Of a stretch of DNA of 64,000 bases, positions 23,790 to 34,577 are shown piece after piece. Each line of letters begins with the position of its first letter. The stretch's first letter is position 1. Origin of the DNA: Rhodocollybia butyracea (Eukaryota > Basidiomycota > Agaricomycetes > Agaricales > Omphalotaceae); assembly GCA_015501585.1 (NCBI GenBank), contig JADNRY010000072.1:186001-250000 (forward strand), read 5' to 3'. The notes below the pieces were generated by a model, which saw nothing but the letters and a program-made list of their open reading frames with translations, made no database searches and was not told where the DNA came from. Made by a program: the position numbers and the translations under genes.

Positions 23790-24500
23790 CCATTCTGGGA
23801 ACTAAAACACAGAGCTCACAAAAGTCTGTGTGATACTCACGTTGTATTACTATATGACCGCCTAGTCCCGCCCAACCCGTCATTTATTATCTTACCTGGT
23901 GAGTGCACAAAATTGCTGAATCTAGACTTTCTTATATTATTATCATAGCTAATCCATCGTTGTCTCTCACAGATGGTCCGGAAGTGCTCGCTACAGCAAT
24001 AACCACAATTCTCTGATGCCCAAGCCCAGTCTCGTCTTTCACGTTCACACCTAAATCAAACCCATTTTCCATCCAAAACACGACTTCTGCTTCCCTCCTT
24101 CTACGTCACTAACACCGATTCACCTGGGTTGCTCCCTTGAATCTGACCTTAAAGCACCCAAAATCGCATTCTCATTGTGTGTTGACACCGGTGACCGCCC
24201 TGATCTATTCAGACCCTCGTGGACAGCCACTGAAATTTTAAACCTGGTCTCGCGTGGCTCACAGAAAAATGGTGCGGAAATACAGGTCCAAGGAGAAGGT
24301 GGCCACGACCCAGAGGAAGATGCGCGCGCGACGATGGAGCCTGTACGGAAGAAGGTTGAGAATGGAAGGGAGTTACAACGTTCAAAGAGAAAGCTGGGAG
24401 AGTTGTTAAAATTGTCTTGAGCGAGCACCAATACAGGCAATCCAGGGACGATGCATTGATGTATGGGAGTGCCTGGGAGTAACTTGTAAGGTAACATGTT
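23790..24500 (+). pseudogene. REX1-like RNA exonuclease fragment, copy D
   Basis: This is the shortest copy. It reads FWELKHRAHKSLCDTHV near 23800, GPEVLATAITT near 23980, CVDTGDRPDLF with GQPLK near 24180-24235, GHDPEEDARATMEPVRKKVENGREL at 24300-24380, then a stop at 24418 and a rudiment of NPGTMH. The ExoIII H...D pair is kept. It lacks the large upstream block seen with copies B, C, E and F and follows the trefoil gene flank directly. Confidence 0.55.
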
Positions 24501-26165
24501 TGGCGACGAAGAGTGTGAAGGTAAATTGATCACTGATGACGTGAACGCGTGACTCAAAGCGCCCAAACAACAACTCAGAACTGAACGACGATTACAAGAC
24601 TCGAGTCACTGTAGCCACCCAGAGCGAGAAATCCACTGCGCAATATCCTAACAACAAAGCCTCTACGTATACGGACAAATATCCGAACTCTATAGTATAT
24701 CTGATGCAGCTGTTTGGTACTTGAAGAATAGGTTTTGGAGAAGGAGAGAATAGGAAAAGCAATCGAATTACGCAGAACTATGGGTCTCATGTTGGCTTTT
24801 TGCTATTTGTACGTGGTAAGCTACCTGGTGGAAATACTGATTATGAGACTAAATTCAAACCGGCGACACAGTACTTCGTGGCGCGTAGAGATTCCAGCTG
24901 GACAGACTCGCAACCTGTCGCCGAACACCTCTGACATGTCCACCGCACTCGAAATAGGGCCTCTCATGCAGAGTAAGCAAGGCTTAACCCGTTCTTGCTG
25001 ACCTTGTGAACAAGTCAACCTGGTACATGGATGGCTTGAAGCCCTGAAGCGGACGCTGTATCAAGGACCGTGGATTGTGATAGTGCGGTTAAAAGGGGCA
25101 GCTCGTTTTTGAATATCTCAGAGTCGGAGATACCACAGGCGGGGTCGAGTCGGTCCCGGCGTTTTCTAACGAGGAAAGGGCTGGAATTGGAAATGGTACC
25201 TTCCTATCCCTACGCGCCCTTCATATCGGTCCTTTACCTTACGTTACTTCCACCAGTCACCACCATCCGTTGTTTCCTCGACAACACCCAATCCCAACTA
25301 ACCTACCACGCCCTCGCTTCAACCAACCCCCCGGCGCGCTCATGGCCCTCTTCCGCAACCTCCACCTTTCTACAAACGCAGCAATGTAGCCATGATCCAC
25401 CTCTCTACACCATTGTCACGGATCGAGTCTTCCTAAACGAAACTTCTATCGTTTAGATCGTTTAGGATTGCATTGAAGTTTTGTTTACGAAGTCGGCGCC
25501 TATTGGGGGTGACTTTGCTGGGTGGACACCGGAAGGGACGGTTAACGGCGCTGAGAGAGAGTTGTCGGACCCACTCGAGTACGTCAATCCATATATACCT
25601 TATTTACTCGGAACCTCGCACTAACCATGATTCTTCTTTATGTTCTTAGCCTAACCCTCGCACAGCAACTCCAAGCATAGGAAAATCGATTGCGCCCTTG
25701 GAGAAAACAGAAAGAATGGGAGGGCAGAGATGGCAGGCTGAAGAAGAGAATAGGCAGAAAAAGACAGATTGTATTTTTATATGAATATGTTTGCTCTTAG
25801 ACTTGGAGGTTCGTGAGGTTCGAGCCGATGGATCTTTATTATCTACTCATCAACTCTGGACTTACGGTGTCGAGATTTGGCTATGGTTTATTTGTCACTC
25901 CAAAACTGGGTACGATGTATTATGTCTATGCTCATGCCAAGTTTCAGACAGAGAATGGCTGTACAAGTCTGGATTACCTTACTAACATTGGACACATACC
26001 TTTCGAGGTGGTGGGTCATGCAGGAATCTGTTGGTCAGTTGCATATCCTTCACAGAGCCTGCGTTGATAGGGCTACATGTAGTGCAATGGAAAAACACTT
26101 AATACTTAGTGAGCCTACTTGGTAAATGTGCATTTAAGTGTATTGACTCCCACGCAGTACACACG
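24501..26165. other. Mostly unassigned DNA with one possible gene relic
   Basis: Most of this stretch is unassigned. Around 25195-25785 (+) there is a coding-like relic: PPVTTIRCFLDNTQSQLTYH, then stops, then GDFAGWTPEGTVNGAERELS followed by a plausible intron (about 25578-25649) and a Lys/Arg-rich end (RPWRKQKEWEGRDGRLKKR). I do not recognise the family. 25800-26150 has overlapping short ORFs with no support. Confidence 0.3.
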
Positions 26166-28062
26166 CTATGCATACACAAGGACCTGATAGTTGGAGATAG
26201 TCTCTCCCTGTGGTTGAAAGCAATGCGAGCTGCCCATGCCCGTCAATACCATGCTTAAGAGTGAAAGCAGACACTCACCGAGTTTCTTTAGCTCCACCTT
26301 GCCAACATAAAGGCCAGGGATACCTTCAAGTCGAGATCGCGATATGAAAAGAGGCCTTCCATCAACAGTCTCACCTCCACTGCCGGGGGAAGTTTTCAGT
26401 TAGCATATGGATGTAGAGGCAGGTGGCGATTTTACCATACGGGTTTAGCGCGACCCAGTTTCTCAACGCTGAGTTCGCCGCGAACAGGTACCCAACAGAC
26501 AGACGATTGAGCACCCCAAAGCACCTCAGCCACATTCAATCTGGTGGGAATCTATACCGGTATTAAAAGACCCTAGTAGTACATTGAATGAAGGCCGTGA
26601 CTGACTGACCTGGCATTCTTCCCCGGCATAGCTGAAGTATATGAAATTACGGACGATGCTTCCAGGATCTGGAATAAAAAGGGTTGGGTAAAATTACAAG
26701 TGCTAAAGGGAGTTAAACAAACAAATGCCGTCCTGGAAGTATTTCTGTTAGTTAATCCAATGAGTTAAAAAACTTGAGTTAGTTTACCTTATATTTAGCA
26801 CGAGCGACAAAAATGTCATTTCCACGAGCATCCTTCCCACCAACAATAGCATTATCGAGATCTCTGGCGCAGGCCTGGAATTTATAAAATAATTAAGTGG
26901 CGACGATGCTCAAGGCCATGCCACTCACTGCTGGCCAGAATTTCCACGTGATCGATGAGTAGTAATCATCCTCATCCTCCTCCTCCTCGTTTCCTACATC
27001 CAGCGTCGGCTCCTCGTCCTCCTCATCTAACTCTTCCCCATTGTCCAGCTCCATCCCCAGCTCCTCCCCCTCGTCCAGCTCCAGCTCTTCCCCAATCTCT
27101 TGTTGCAACTGTATTGGCGTCAATCAGTTGAAGCGGATATGCTGGGATCCACGTACATTTTCTGTTCTCACCTCCTTCGTCTCCATGTAGGTGTGTTTAA
27201 CTTCCGGACGGGGCTGAGGTAACTCCTGTCTCTTTAAATTCGACAAATTTCTGCCATCAACATCGATCACCACAACCGACTTCATATAAAAATAATAAAT
27301 CAAGTTAAAACTTAAGCGCCTAACTCAAGGCTTAAAAAGCAGGCATACTCACAGGTTGAGGGCTCTCAACTGATTTTGCGGTACCAGGAACCATCTCTGC
27401 TGCCCCTTTTGCGATTACCTTCTCTGTGGTTGTTGTTGGTAGCTCCGCCACCTGCCCTGGAATAGCTGGAGCGGCCGGCTGCTGCGGTTTAAACGTCCAC
27501 CAGTTGTTGCGATTCTCAGGATTATTATCGAGCTCAACCTACCAAAAGTAAGATCAATTGATATATATAATGCAGAGCTCATAATATACTCACAAGTGCC
27601 ATCTGAGAGTCTGAAGCAAATCCCCAATGAAATCGGGGGCGCCCAGTCGTTGATATCCTTATAAACTATTTAGTGTTACAAGATAGGCATTGAAAAAACA
27701 GGTCATACAAGTACTGGTTGCGTTTTCTCGAAACTGGGGTGATAATGAACTGGTATTCACTGTCGGAACAACTAAGCATAGAGTCCTGCTTAAGTTCGTG
27801 GGCGGCGGCGAAACGTCCACTTGCAACATTTGCCAATGTATATGTTTCATTGGGCAGCCGGGTTACCTTCCACTGAATACGGCGAAAATCAGTCTGTCGC
27901 GAGATTAAAGGAACTTGAATAGATAAAGACCTGGCTCAACTTCCGATCGGGATATGCACTAGCGATAAGGCTACTGTTCGCATCATCTGGTTTATCAACG
28001 GCAGGACAGTTGCGGCACACGACGTTGACAATTGCGTAAATGCCTGACTCGAGGTCCCCCAT
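26166..28062 (-). CDS. I66-like beta-trefoil plus acidic linker plus two DM9/DUF3421 repeats, about 448 aa
   Basis: Exons 28062-27931, 27872-27709, 27657-27594 and 27538-27353 encode the trefoil (SGIYAIVNV, WKVTRLPNETYTLANV, HWGFASDSQ, NNWWTFKPQQ). Exon 27279-27157 is the 41-codon ELPQPRPEV linker. Exon 27108-26929 is strongly acidic (Glu/Asp, residues about 165-220) and ends WKFWPA. Exons 26874-26788, 26744-26723 (22 nt), 26668-26610, 26551-26436 and 26379-26166 carry two DM9-type repeats: NAIVGGKDARGNDIFVARA, DGIYPGSIV, YAGEEC, VAEVLWG, then CWVPVRGEL, GGETVDGRPLFISRSRL, LYVGKVEL and a closing NYQVLVYA. This is the best-preserved DM9 module in the window and defines the architecture. DM9 proteins elsewhere bind mannose-type glycans. 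The last exon may hold one more intron, because a DM9-atypical 24-codon insert is open but odd. No signal peptide. Confidence 0.7.
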
Positions 28063-29067
28063 GACGAGTGCTGTGAGGTGCTGAAGTGAACAATCCGGGG
28101 TTTGTTGCACACTTTCTTATAACCCGACCTAGATGGTCATCAGATCCTTCACCAATCCGCATGTTTTCAAAGTACAAGACCCGTAAACTTCCTTAGGTGT
28201 ATCCGCATACCCGATGCATATTCTCAAAGACACCCAAACCTTCGGTGTGTTGGCTATAGTAGGTCATATGTTGTACATGCTGAAAGAGTCAGATCGTTCA
28301 TTAATCCGCATGTCAGACCCCAAAAGACAAGACCCTTGAACATGGTATTAGGTGCGTGTATCCGCATGCCCGGTGCACGTTTTCAAAGGCAAGATAGTCA
28401 AATATGTTGTGCGTGCTGAAAGAGTTGTAATCGTGGTTTACATCTGATACGTTGAAAGCGGACAGACTTCTGACTTCTGTCGATTGAGCATGAAGAAGTA
28501 ACACTCAAATTAGAGCCAAGCTTTCAGATTGAATGCTTGAACGCCCAAAAGGGGTCAAACGGCGAGTTCCAGTTCAAAAGTCACATCGATTGCCCATTAT
28601 TTTCGAAGTCAGTCAAAAGGTTGAGCTTAGATTTAAAAACACCATCGATGTGACATTGGCCTAGCATTCCGGAATACTATCCGACATAACAAGAAAAGTG
28701 GAGTCCAACATCTCATCAATAGCCCTAAATTCAATATCACAAACAACGCCAAATGGAGTTCTCTACAAAGGGGTTAGAGCTGCTCGGTGCCCAACTCTCC
28801 CTTTGCACTCTCTGTTTCATCTAGTGCCAATGCCCGGGAATTTGGAACAGTCTATTGATTTTTCATTGATGATGGTTGGCGACTCTTCCGCAATTCGAAA
28901 CGCCGACCATGGAAGCAGTGGTATACCTTAGAAGCGGCAACTTGAACAACACTTGATGTTGTGAACAACTCAAACTCACAACCGGACGGAGGTTAGGGTA
29001 ATTAGATCTCGTAAACAATGCAACAATGACCATTTTTTTTTTTGGTTTTCAGTAAGGACTCGAGGAC
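28063..29067 (-). promoter_or_regulatory. Upstream region of the 26-28 kb gene with a tandem duplication
   Basis: Two tandem copies of about 150 bases (about 28128-28292 and 28293-28430) share 'aatccgcatg', 'caagacccg/cttg', 'gtatccgcat-cc', 'cattctcaaag/cgttttcaaag' and 'gctgaaagagt'. Parts resemble the upstream regions of the 20.9-kb and 34.6-kb sister genes ('gttgaaagcggacag' on this strand). No gene is seen. Confidence 0.45.
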
Positions 29068-29195
29068 ATACAAACTACATAATAGTGGTGCACATTCCAT
29101 CTCCATATACTAGTATTTTGTGAAGAATATTACCCAGTCAGGACTCGAGGACTATAGTGGTGCTAGTTACTCGTATTTGTGAAGATTCAAGAACT

Positions 29196-29783
29196 TCACT
29201 GAACGGGCTCAAAGATCCACCAGTTGCGCTGGTCGACGGCGCTCTCAGCCAATTCCACCTGCCATTCCGATACTAAGTACATTGCTGAAATGGTATAGCA
29301 GAATAGAAAGTACTTACGCTTGTAGGAACCTCGGCATCAGCAAGACCCCAGTAAAGGCGGGAGTCCAGGGTGGCGATACTGTAATATACCTCAAGTCAAC
29401 TTTCTGGTAGAATGAAGAGAGATACGAAGAATCCTACGTGTAACGACCCTTGACGCGAGTCTCCTGTACAACAAACTGAGTTGCGGAAGAGCGACCTTCA
29501 ATGGCGCTCCCAGCTGGAGAACGGTTCCCACCGTTGGCGTAGCGACCACTGTCGACATTCTGAAAGGTGTACCTCCCATTACCGAGTTGAGTGACGTTCC
29601 ACTGTCAAGCATCGACGTCAACCATGGAGGAAAAACTGTACCACCAGCACATACCTTGTTAGTGTTACGGAAGCCAGAGGTATCGGCAGTTAAGGGAGTA
29701 CCATCGTTGGGGTCTTGCAGAGAAGCAAGGTTACCCTGCCTCACATTGCGAAGAGTGTAGCGCCCGGAAGTGATGATACTCAT
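29196..29783 (-). CDS. I66-like beta-trefoil protein, 138 aa
   Basis: Exons 29783-29655, 29601-29438, 29378-29318 and 29258-29196 (129, 164, 61 and 63 nt) join to 139 codons including stop. The protein fits a single-domain beta-trefoil of the peptidase inhibitor I66 (cospin-like) type: SGRYTLRNV, WNVTQLGNGRYTFQNVDSG, QFVVQETRVKGRYTI, RLYWGL and a C-terminal NWWIFEP. Length about 140 aa, no signal peptide and no Cys pattern match that family of cytosolic mushroom proteins, which inhibit serine proteases and can deter fungus feeders. A ricin-B-like lectin is the alternative. The upstream in-frame extension is not needed; the ATG chosen matches the sister gene. Confidence 0.75.
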
Positions 29784-30580
29784 TCTGTAAGTGACTTGGC
29801 GGATACAGTCGGTTTTTTTTCTGAAAACACAAGCCGGTAAGCCGCTATTTATGAAGGCAACTATAATTGCTGTTGCCAAATCCAAACTTACGGTTTTGTA
29901 TGCTATACCGCTATGCTGGTTGCAAGGCATACACGAGGTTGGGCTTGTCCAGTTTCCTGCCATACATACTTCTAGGTATGTAGTAGCTTCTTCATAGCCC
30001 GTCGTACATAAATCTGAATCCGATTGTCTTCTACATACAAGCTGATGGTCCATTTCTTCCTACATCTGTCTAACTAAGGAATGGTTTAACCACTTCGTTC
30101 CATCGATTTCATACGGGGAACATTAAGGAACATCAATCGAATCAAAAGTTGTTTGATCGCGATCTGCACTATCCTTCGGTGATCCTCAAATTTGCTCACA
30201 CTCACACTCTGATAAAAGAATTTTCAGAACTGTACTTCCGTCGATATCCACCATATGAGATCGATGGAACGAAATGATTCAAAGTGGTTGCATTCCTTAG
30301 TTGAGCCACAGATGTAAGATGAAATGGACAGTCAATCAATTTCCACATCGGACAATCGGATTCAGATTCATCATGTACAGCGGGCTAGAATGCAGGTAGA
30401 AGTGTGTGTCTGGAAACGGGAGAGAAGCACCACCTCGTGTATAACTGCCCTTGGATGTTTCGATATCAATGACCAGTCTAGTGGCGTAGCATCCGAAACT
30501 TTCACCTTCATAAATAAGGGCCTACCGGATTGTGTTTGCAGGATAAAAATCGACCGTCACGTATCTACCAGACTTACAGA

Positions 30581-31164
30581 ATGAGTATCATCACTTCCGG
30601 GCGCTACACTCTTCGCAATGCGAGGCAGGGTAACCTTGCTTCTCTGCAAGACCCCAATGATGGCACTCCCTTAACTGCCGATACTTCTAGCTTCAATAAC
30701 ACTAACAAGGCATGTGATGGCGATCTAATTTTCCCTCTATACCGATTCACCGCAAATGCTTGACAGTGGAACGTCGCTCAACTCGGTAACGGGAGGTACA
30801 CCTTTCAGAATGTCGACAGTGGTCGCTTCGCCAATGGTGGGAACCGCTCCCCAGTTGGGAGCGCCATTGAAGGTCGCTCTTCCGCAACTCAGTTCGTTGT
30901 CCAGGAGACTCGCGTCAGGGGTCGTTACACGTAGGATCCGTATCCCTCTTCACTCTAACAGAAAGCTGACTTGATTATTACAGCATTGCTACTCTGGACT
31001 CCCGCCTTTACTGGGGGCTTGTTGATGCCGAGGTTCCTACAAGCGTATGTACTCTCTATCTGCTGTTCCATCCCGGTAATTTATATACCCGCTAATGACA
31101 GGTGGAGTTAGCTGATAACGCCGTTGACCAGCGCAACTGGTGGATCTTTGAACCCATTCAGTGA
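30581..31164 (+). CDS. I66-like beta-trefoil protein, 138 aa (GC-AG intron 1)
   Basis: Exons 30581-30709, 30767-30930, 30984-31044 and 31102-31164 have exactly the same lengths as those of the minus-strand sister. The protein differs at few positions (LRNARQG, DSGRFANGG, LADNAVDQRN). It lies head to head with its sister in an inverted duplication and shares its promoter region. The first intron starts GC (AAG|GCATGT) where the sister has GT (AAG|GTATGT). GC-AG introns are spliced in fungi with a strong flanking match, which this has, so the gene may still work. Function as for the sister: probable peptidase inhibitor or lectin-like trefoil. Confidence 0.75.
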
Positions 31165-31232
31165 AGTTCTTCACAAATACTACTAGTATGTACCAATGGA
31201 ATGTGTACCACCATTATGTAGTTTGCATGTTA

Positions 31233-32913
31233 CTGAGCCCTGAGTTTTGGCTCCTTAAAATGTTTGTGCCACTGGTACATTTCTAGCCAGGAGAATTGGT
31301 CGAAAATGCACTCATGTCGGAAGACTCGGAATTCTATGTGCGCACCGTGCTCATGTTGACCAACGCCTGAGGCCCCTTGGCATTCGCGTTTCCACGCTGG
31401 TTCCATATTTGAGTTTCAAAGAGGACAAGGACTATAACGGAGGAAGCAATAGAGATTACATTTACCAGACAAAAACATTGAGTGAAAAAGGAGAGTTAAG
31501 CGCGCAGCGGGCACAGGGATGGTGGCAGTTGATGTCGATGTGCACCGATGTGCATGTAGTGGTCCGAATTGGGTGCAGCTGCCGGTAAAGCATATAGCCG
31601 GTTCTGGTGTATGCGGCTCGCGCAATATCTTTCATGAGATTGTATAATTACGATGAACTGTAAGTTCATGGAATGTTACGCTGCGAATGTCATAGCTCGG
31701 CGCCGGTGCTGCGCGTTACAATGTCCAGAATTAGTTCGCCAAGTCATGTAGTTCGAGTGCCGAGTACGTTCCCAAATATCAGTCATTTTTTCTTTAATTC
31801 TATCTTTGCCAACACGATGTCAATGCCATGAATGTGTGCTTCCAAAACTACCAAAACTGAAAAGAGACAAGAAAATTGCAAGCAAAGTCTATTTTTGGTG
31901 CCTACCAAATTAACTACCAATCCGCCTCCCATGCAGACTGTTCAATCATATCCACTTTACGGTTATCAATGCATTCCTCCACAAGCAGGGCCACTTCTAA
32001 ATTCTTTTTTTCCTTGGCAAGGGGGTCTAAAAAATTCAGGCTCTGCGCCAACTCTGTACTGGATTGTGCTGTATCCTCCCTCCATTTTTAGCCATTTTAT
32101 TCCCTTATATGGATGTATGTGAGCCAGGGCCCAGGTATGAGCCATCCCTTTGCTGTAATTTTTTCCTGCATTGTATCCTTGTCAAGATCCTTGTCTCAAT
32201 AGGCTCTGCATCTAATAACAGTAATTAACTAGTTCATGCAAAGTTCATGTATATCATTATAATGTAACAATTTGGGTATGATTTACAGTAGCTTTGTGCA
32301 ACAAGAGAGACAATTCCAGGACATCCTTTGTTGGCAAATCGTTGCAGATTGAACACCATCAGACTTGCGGTGAATACCAAGTGAATACTTACTTGATCTT
32401 GTTGCCTACAAGACTCAAGTTGCACATAGGCAAACAGTGTACTGTGACATTGTTCTTGGGATTGAGTAAAAAAAAATTGGTTTGGGCGCAATTCAGGGGT
32501 TTGTCAAATTTTTTTTTGAACCTTGCTGTTTTAAATATCCGGCGCAGGGACCAAAATAAGCCATGAGACAGAAGAGACTAGATTAGAGAACTATAGGTAC
32601 TAGCAAGGGTACTAGCCTCATAGACTGAGGCCTTATATATGGTGGTGACATTACTAAATATATCTAAGGGATTCCGGTACATATAAAGTATCATTAACCG
32701 GGTGAGTAGTAATGATTGATAACTATATCCGGAGTTGTAATATCCGATCGGCGAAACACAACACTCGTCAGGGACTCCGATCCAGGCTTGCTACTCTTGG
32801 TCTGGATTCATCTTGGGTTTGAATGGCACTCCAACACCAAATGTGAAAAGACTTTCTTGCTTATATGAACGCTCATCACTTCAATTTGAGCTACGAATCC
32901 AAAAACATTTCAA
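31233..32913. other. Gene-free stretch
   Basis: Short ORFs only. No recognisable protein, tRNA or element end between the inverted duplication and the MITE. Confidence 0.35.
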
Positions 32914-32921
32914 CCAGTATT

Positions 32922-33421
32922 AAAGGGGTGCCCTGACCCTGAACCCGGGATATCGGGTCGGTCGGTCAGTCAGTGAGGTCTTTGAAAAAATTTGACATCC
33001 ATATTTCATACAGATATATGCATCCTGGAACTTATTTTAGAGGCCCAAAACATGCTAACCACAGATAATTAATGTTACAGTGACTATGTAGCCTTTAAAA
33101 GGGAGACAGGATTGGTCCTAACAGTACCCACTGAGTTACTAGTACTACCAGGTACTTTGAACTCGGCAAACTTCAGGACTGCCAGGGTTCCCACTGAAAG
33201 TTGAAGGTAAATAGCATCTATATGGTAGCCTGTAAGGTATGTACAATCAATATCTGGTATTTATAAGGTGTAGGGATTCCTAGCTTTGACCTCCGAGGGA
33301 AAAAAAATTCCTAATATGGCAGTTTATATAAGCTTTTCGGTCGGTCGGTCTCCCTCACTGGGTCCTTAAAAAAAATTGACCCGAGGTTCAGGTAACGGGT
33401 TCACATCCAGGGCACCCCTTG
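32922..33421. mobile_element. MITE with hAT-like ends, 500 bp
   Basis: The left end AAAGGGGTGCCCTGACC and right end (complement) CAAGGGGTGCCCTGGAT form imperfect terminal inverted repeats that continue into 'GAACCCG' and 'GGGTC'. Identical 8-base duplications CCAGTATT flank it (32914-32921 and 33422-33429). GGTCGGTCGG runs occur inside, near both ends. There is no coding capacity. An 8-base duplication with a GGGGTGCCC core suits the hAT superfamily or the related KDZ group. Confidence 0.8.
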
Positions 33422-33429
33422 CCAGTATT

Positions 33430-34089
33430 CATGTAGTACTCAGCCACAGCAAGGTATGTTTTGACCCTCATCACTGATCAGGTAAATCAAGCAAGACAAG
33501 TGACCTGTACAAAGATAGTCAGCTTGTATTTACTATTACCATGTTAACTAAGTGAAAGTGTGTGATAGTACATGGTCCGGCAGTCTTTTGGTAGTCAATG
33601 CACTGCCAGGGCATACTGCTGAGACCTGGCACCATCCTCAATGCCCAAATTCAACTCAGAAAGGGTGTACTGATCAATACAAGTTCAATTGTCTTAAATT
33701 GCCTAAGTATGGGAAAATGCACGTTAACTTAAATGGAGAAAAAGTGGGACAAGTATAAGTTAAATTGCTCACACTGGCACTCCTGACCCGCACCTGAACC
33801 TTGGGCTCGGTTCGTGTCTGAACCCGGTGCAGAAGGTTCCTAAACGGACTCGTCGACAATGCTACTGACTAAGCCTGTCTTACTTAGCCCGTCTTACTTA
33901 GGGCCGACCTAGGGTCCAAAGGCTCATGAGGACGAATTAAAAGCTAATCAGCACTCATTCCCTTAGTGGAGTTACACTCCTTGGATCCGGCGATCGGCTC
34001 TTAGACCATGCCATATAATAAATCCTCCCTTCCTTCCCCGGTTGGCGTCACTGACTTCTGAGATCCTGGGCTACCAATGAGATGCTGGA
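33430..34089. other. Gene-free stretch
   Basis: Nothing recognisable. A short direct repeat 'gtcttacttag' occurs twice at about 33876-33900. Confidence 0.35.
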
Positions 34090-34577
34090 GCTGAAACTCA
34101 GCCGCTTTTTCCATTTGGTGTTATGTGTGAATCGTCTGAATCTCGATTGAAATCCGACACCAAATTCCGAAATGCGGGGCCATCGATATGAGATGGTTTT
34201 AATATTGAAGCCGATATTATGATGAATAAGTAAGTCTTCTGAGATGATGGGCTATCGATAAGACTTTTGAACCGGAACTTGGAATCCTGTTGGGCTATTG
34301 ATCTGAAGGCTTGACTCCAATTTAAGGGATGCTTCTCATGCTCCATGGACATAAGTATTTGGGATCTTGTCCGCTTTCAATGTATCTAATATTAATCGGG
34401 TTTGCGACTCTTTCAATATATGGCCTACCTGCTTTTAAAACGTGTCTTCTCCTTCGAAAACATGCGGCGAACATGCGATCTAATGAAAAACTGAAAGAAC
34501 GGATAACCATCTACGTCGACTTGTAAGAATGTACAAATACCCGGAATTGTCCACCCCAGTATCTCACAGCACTCACC
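34090..34577 (+). promoter_or_regulatory. Conserved upstream region of the trefoil/DM9 gene at 34.6 kb
   Basis: It matches 20380-20857 upstream of the sister gene, including 'tttggtgttatgtgtgaatc', 'gatgatgggctatcgat', 'cttgtccgctttcaatg' and 'gaacatgcgatctaatgaa'. Confidence 0.5.

Larger units (their letters stand above)
29068..31232. repeat. Inverted duplication, arms about 1 kb
   Basis: The arms run from about 29068 to 30117 and, inverted, from about 30250 to 31232, with roughly 130 bases of unique centre. Each arm holds one complete four-exon trefoil gene plus its promoter. The inner edges are marked by 'ttccatcgatttcatacgg' against 'catatgagatcgatggaa'. The left arm has an extra partial duplication near 29115-29180. 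Confidence 0.8.

Noticed and set aside
24735..25001. 88-codon frame with a hydrophobic stretch
   Set aside because: No splice partners, no domain, and overlapping frames on the other strand are of equal quality.
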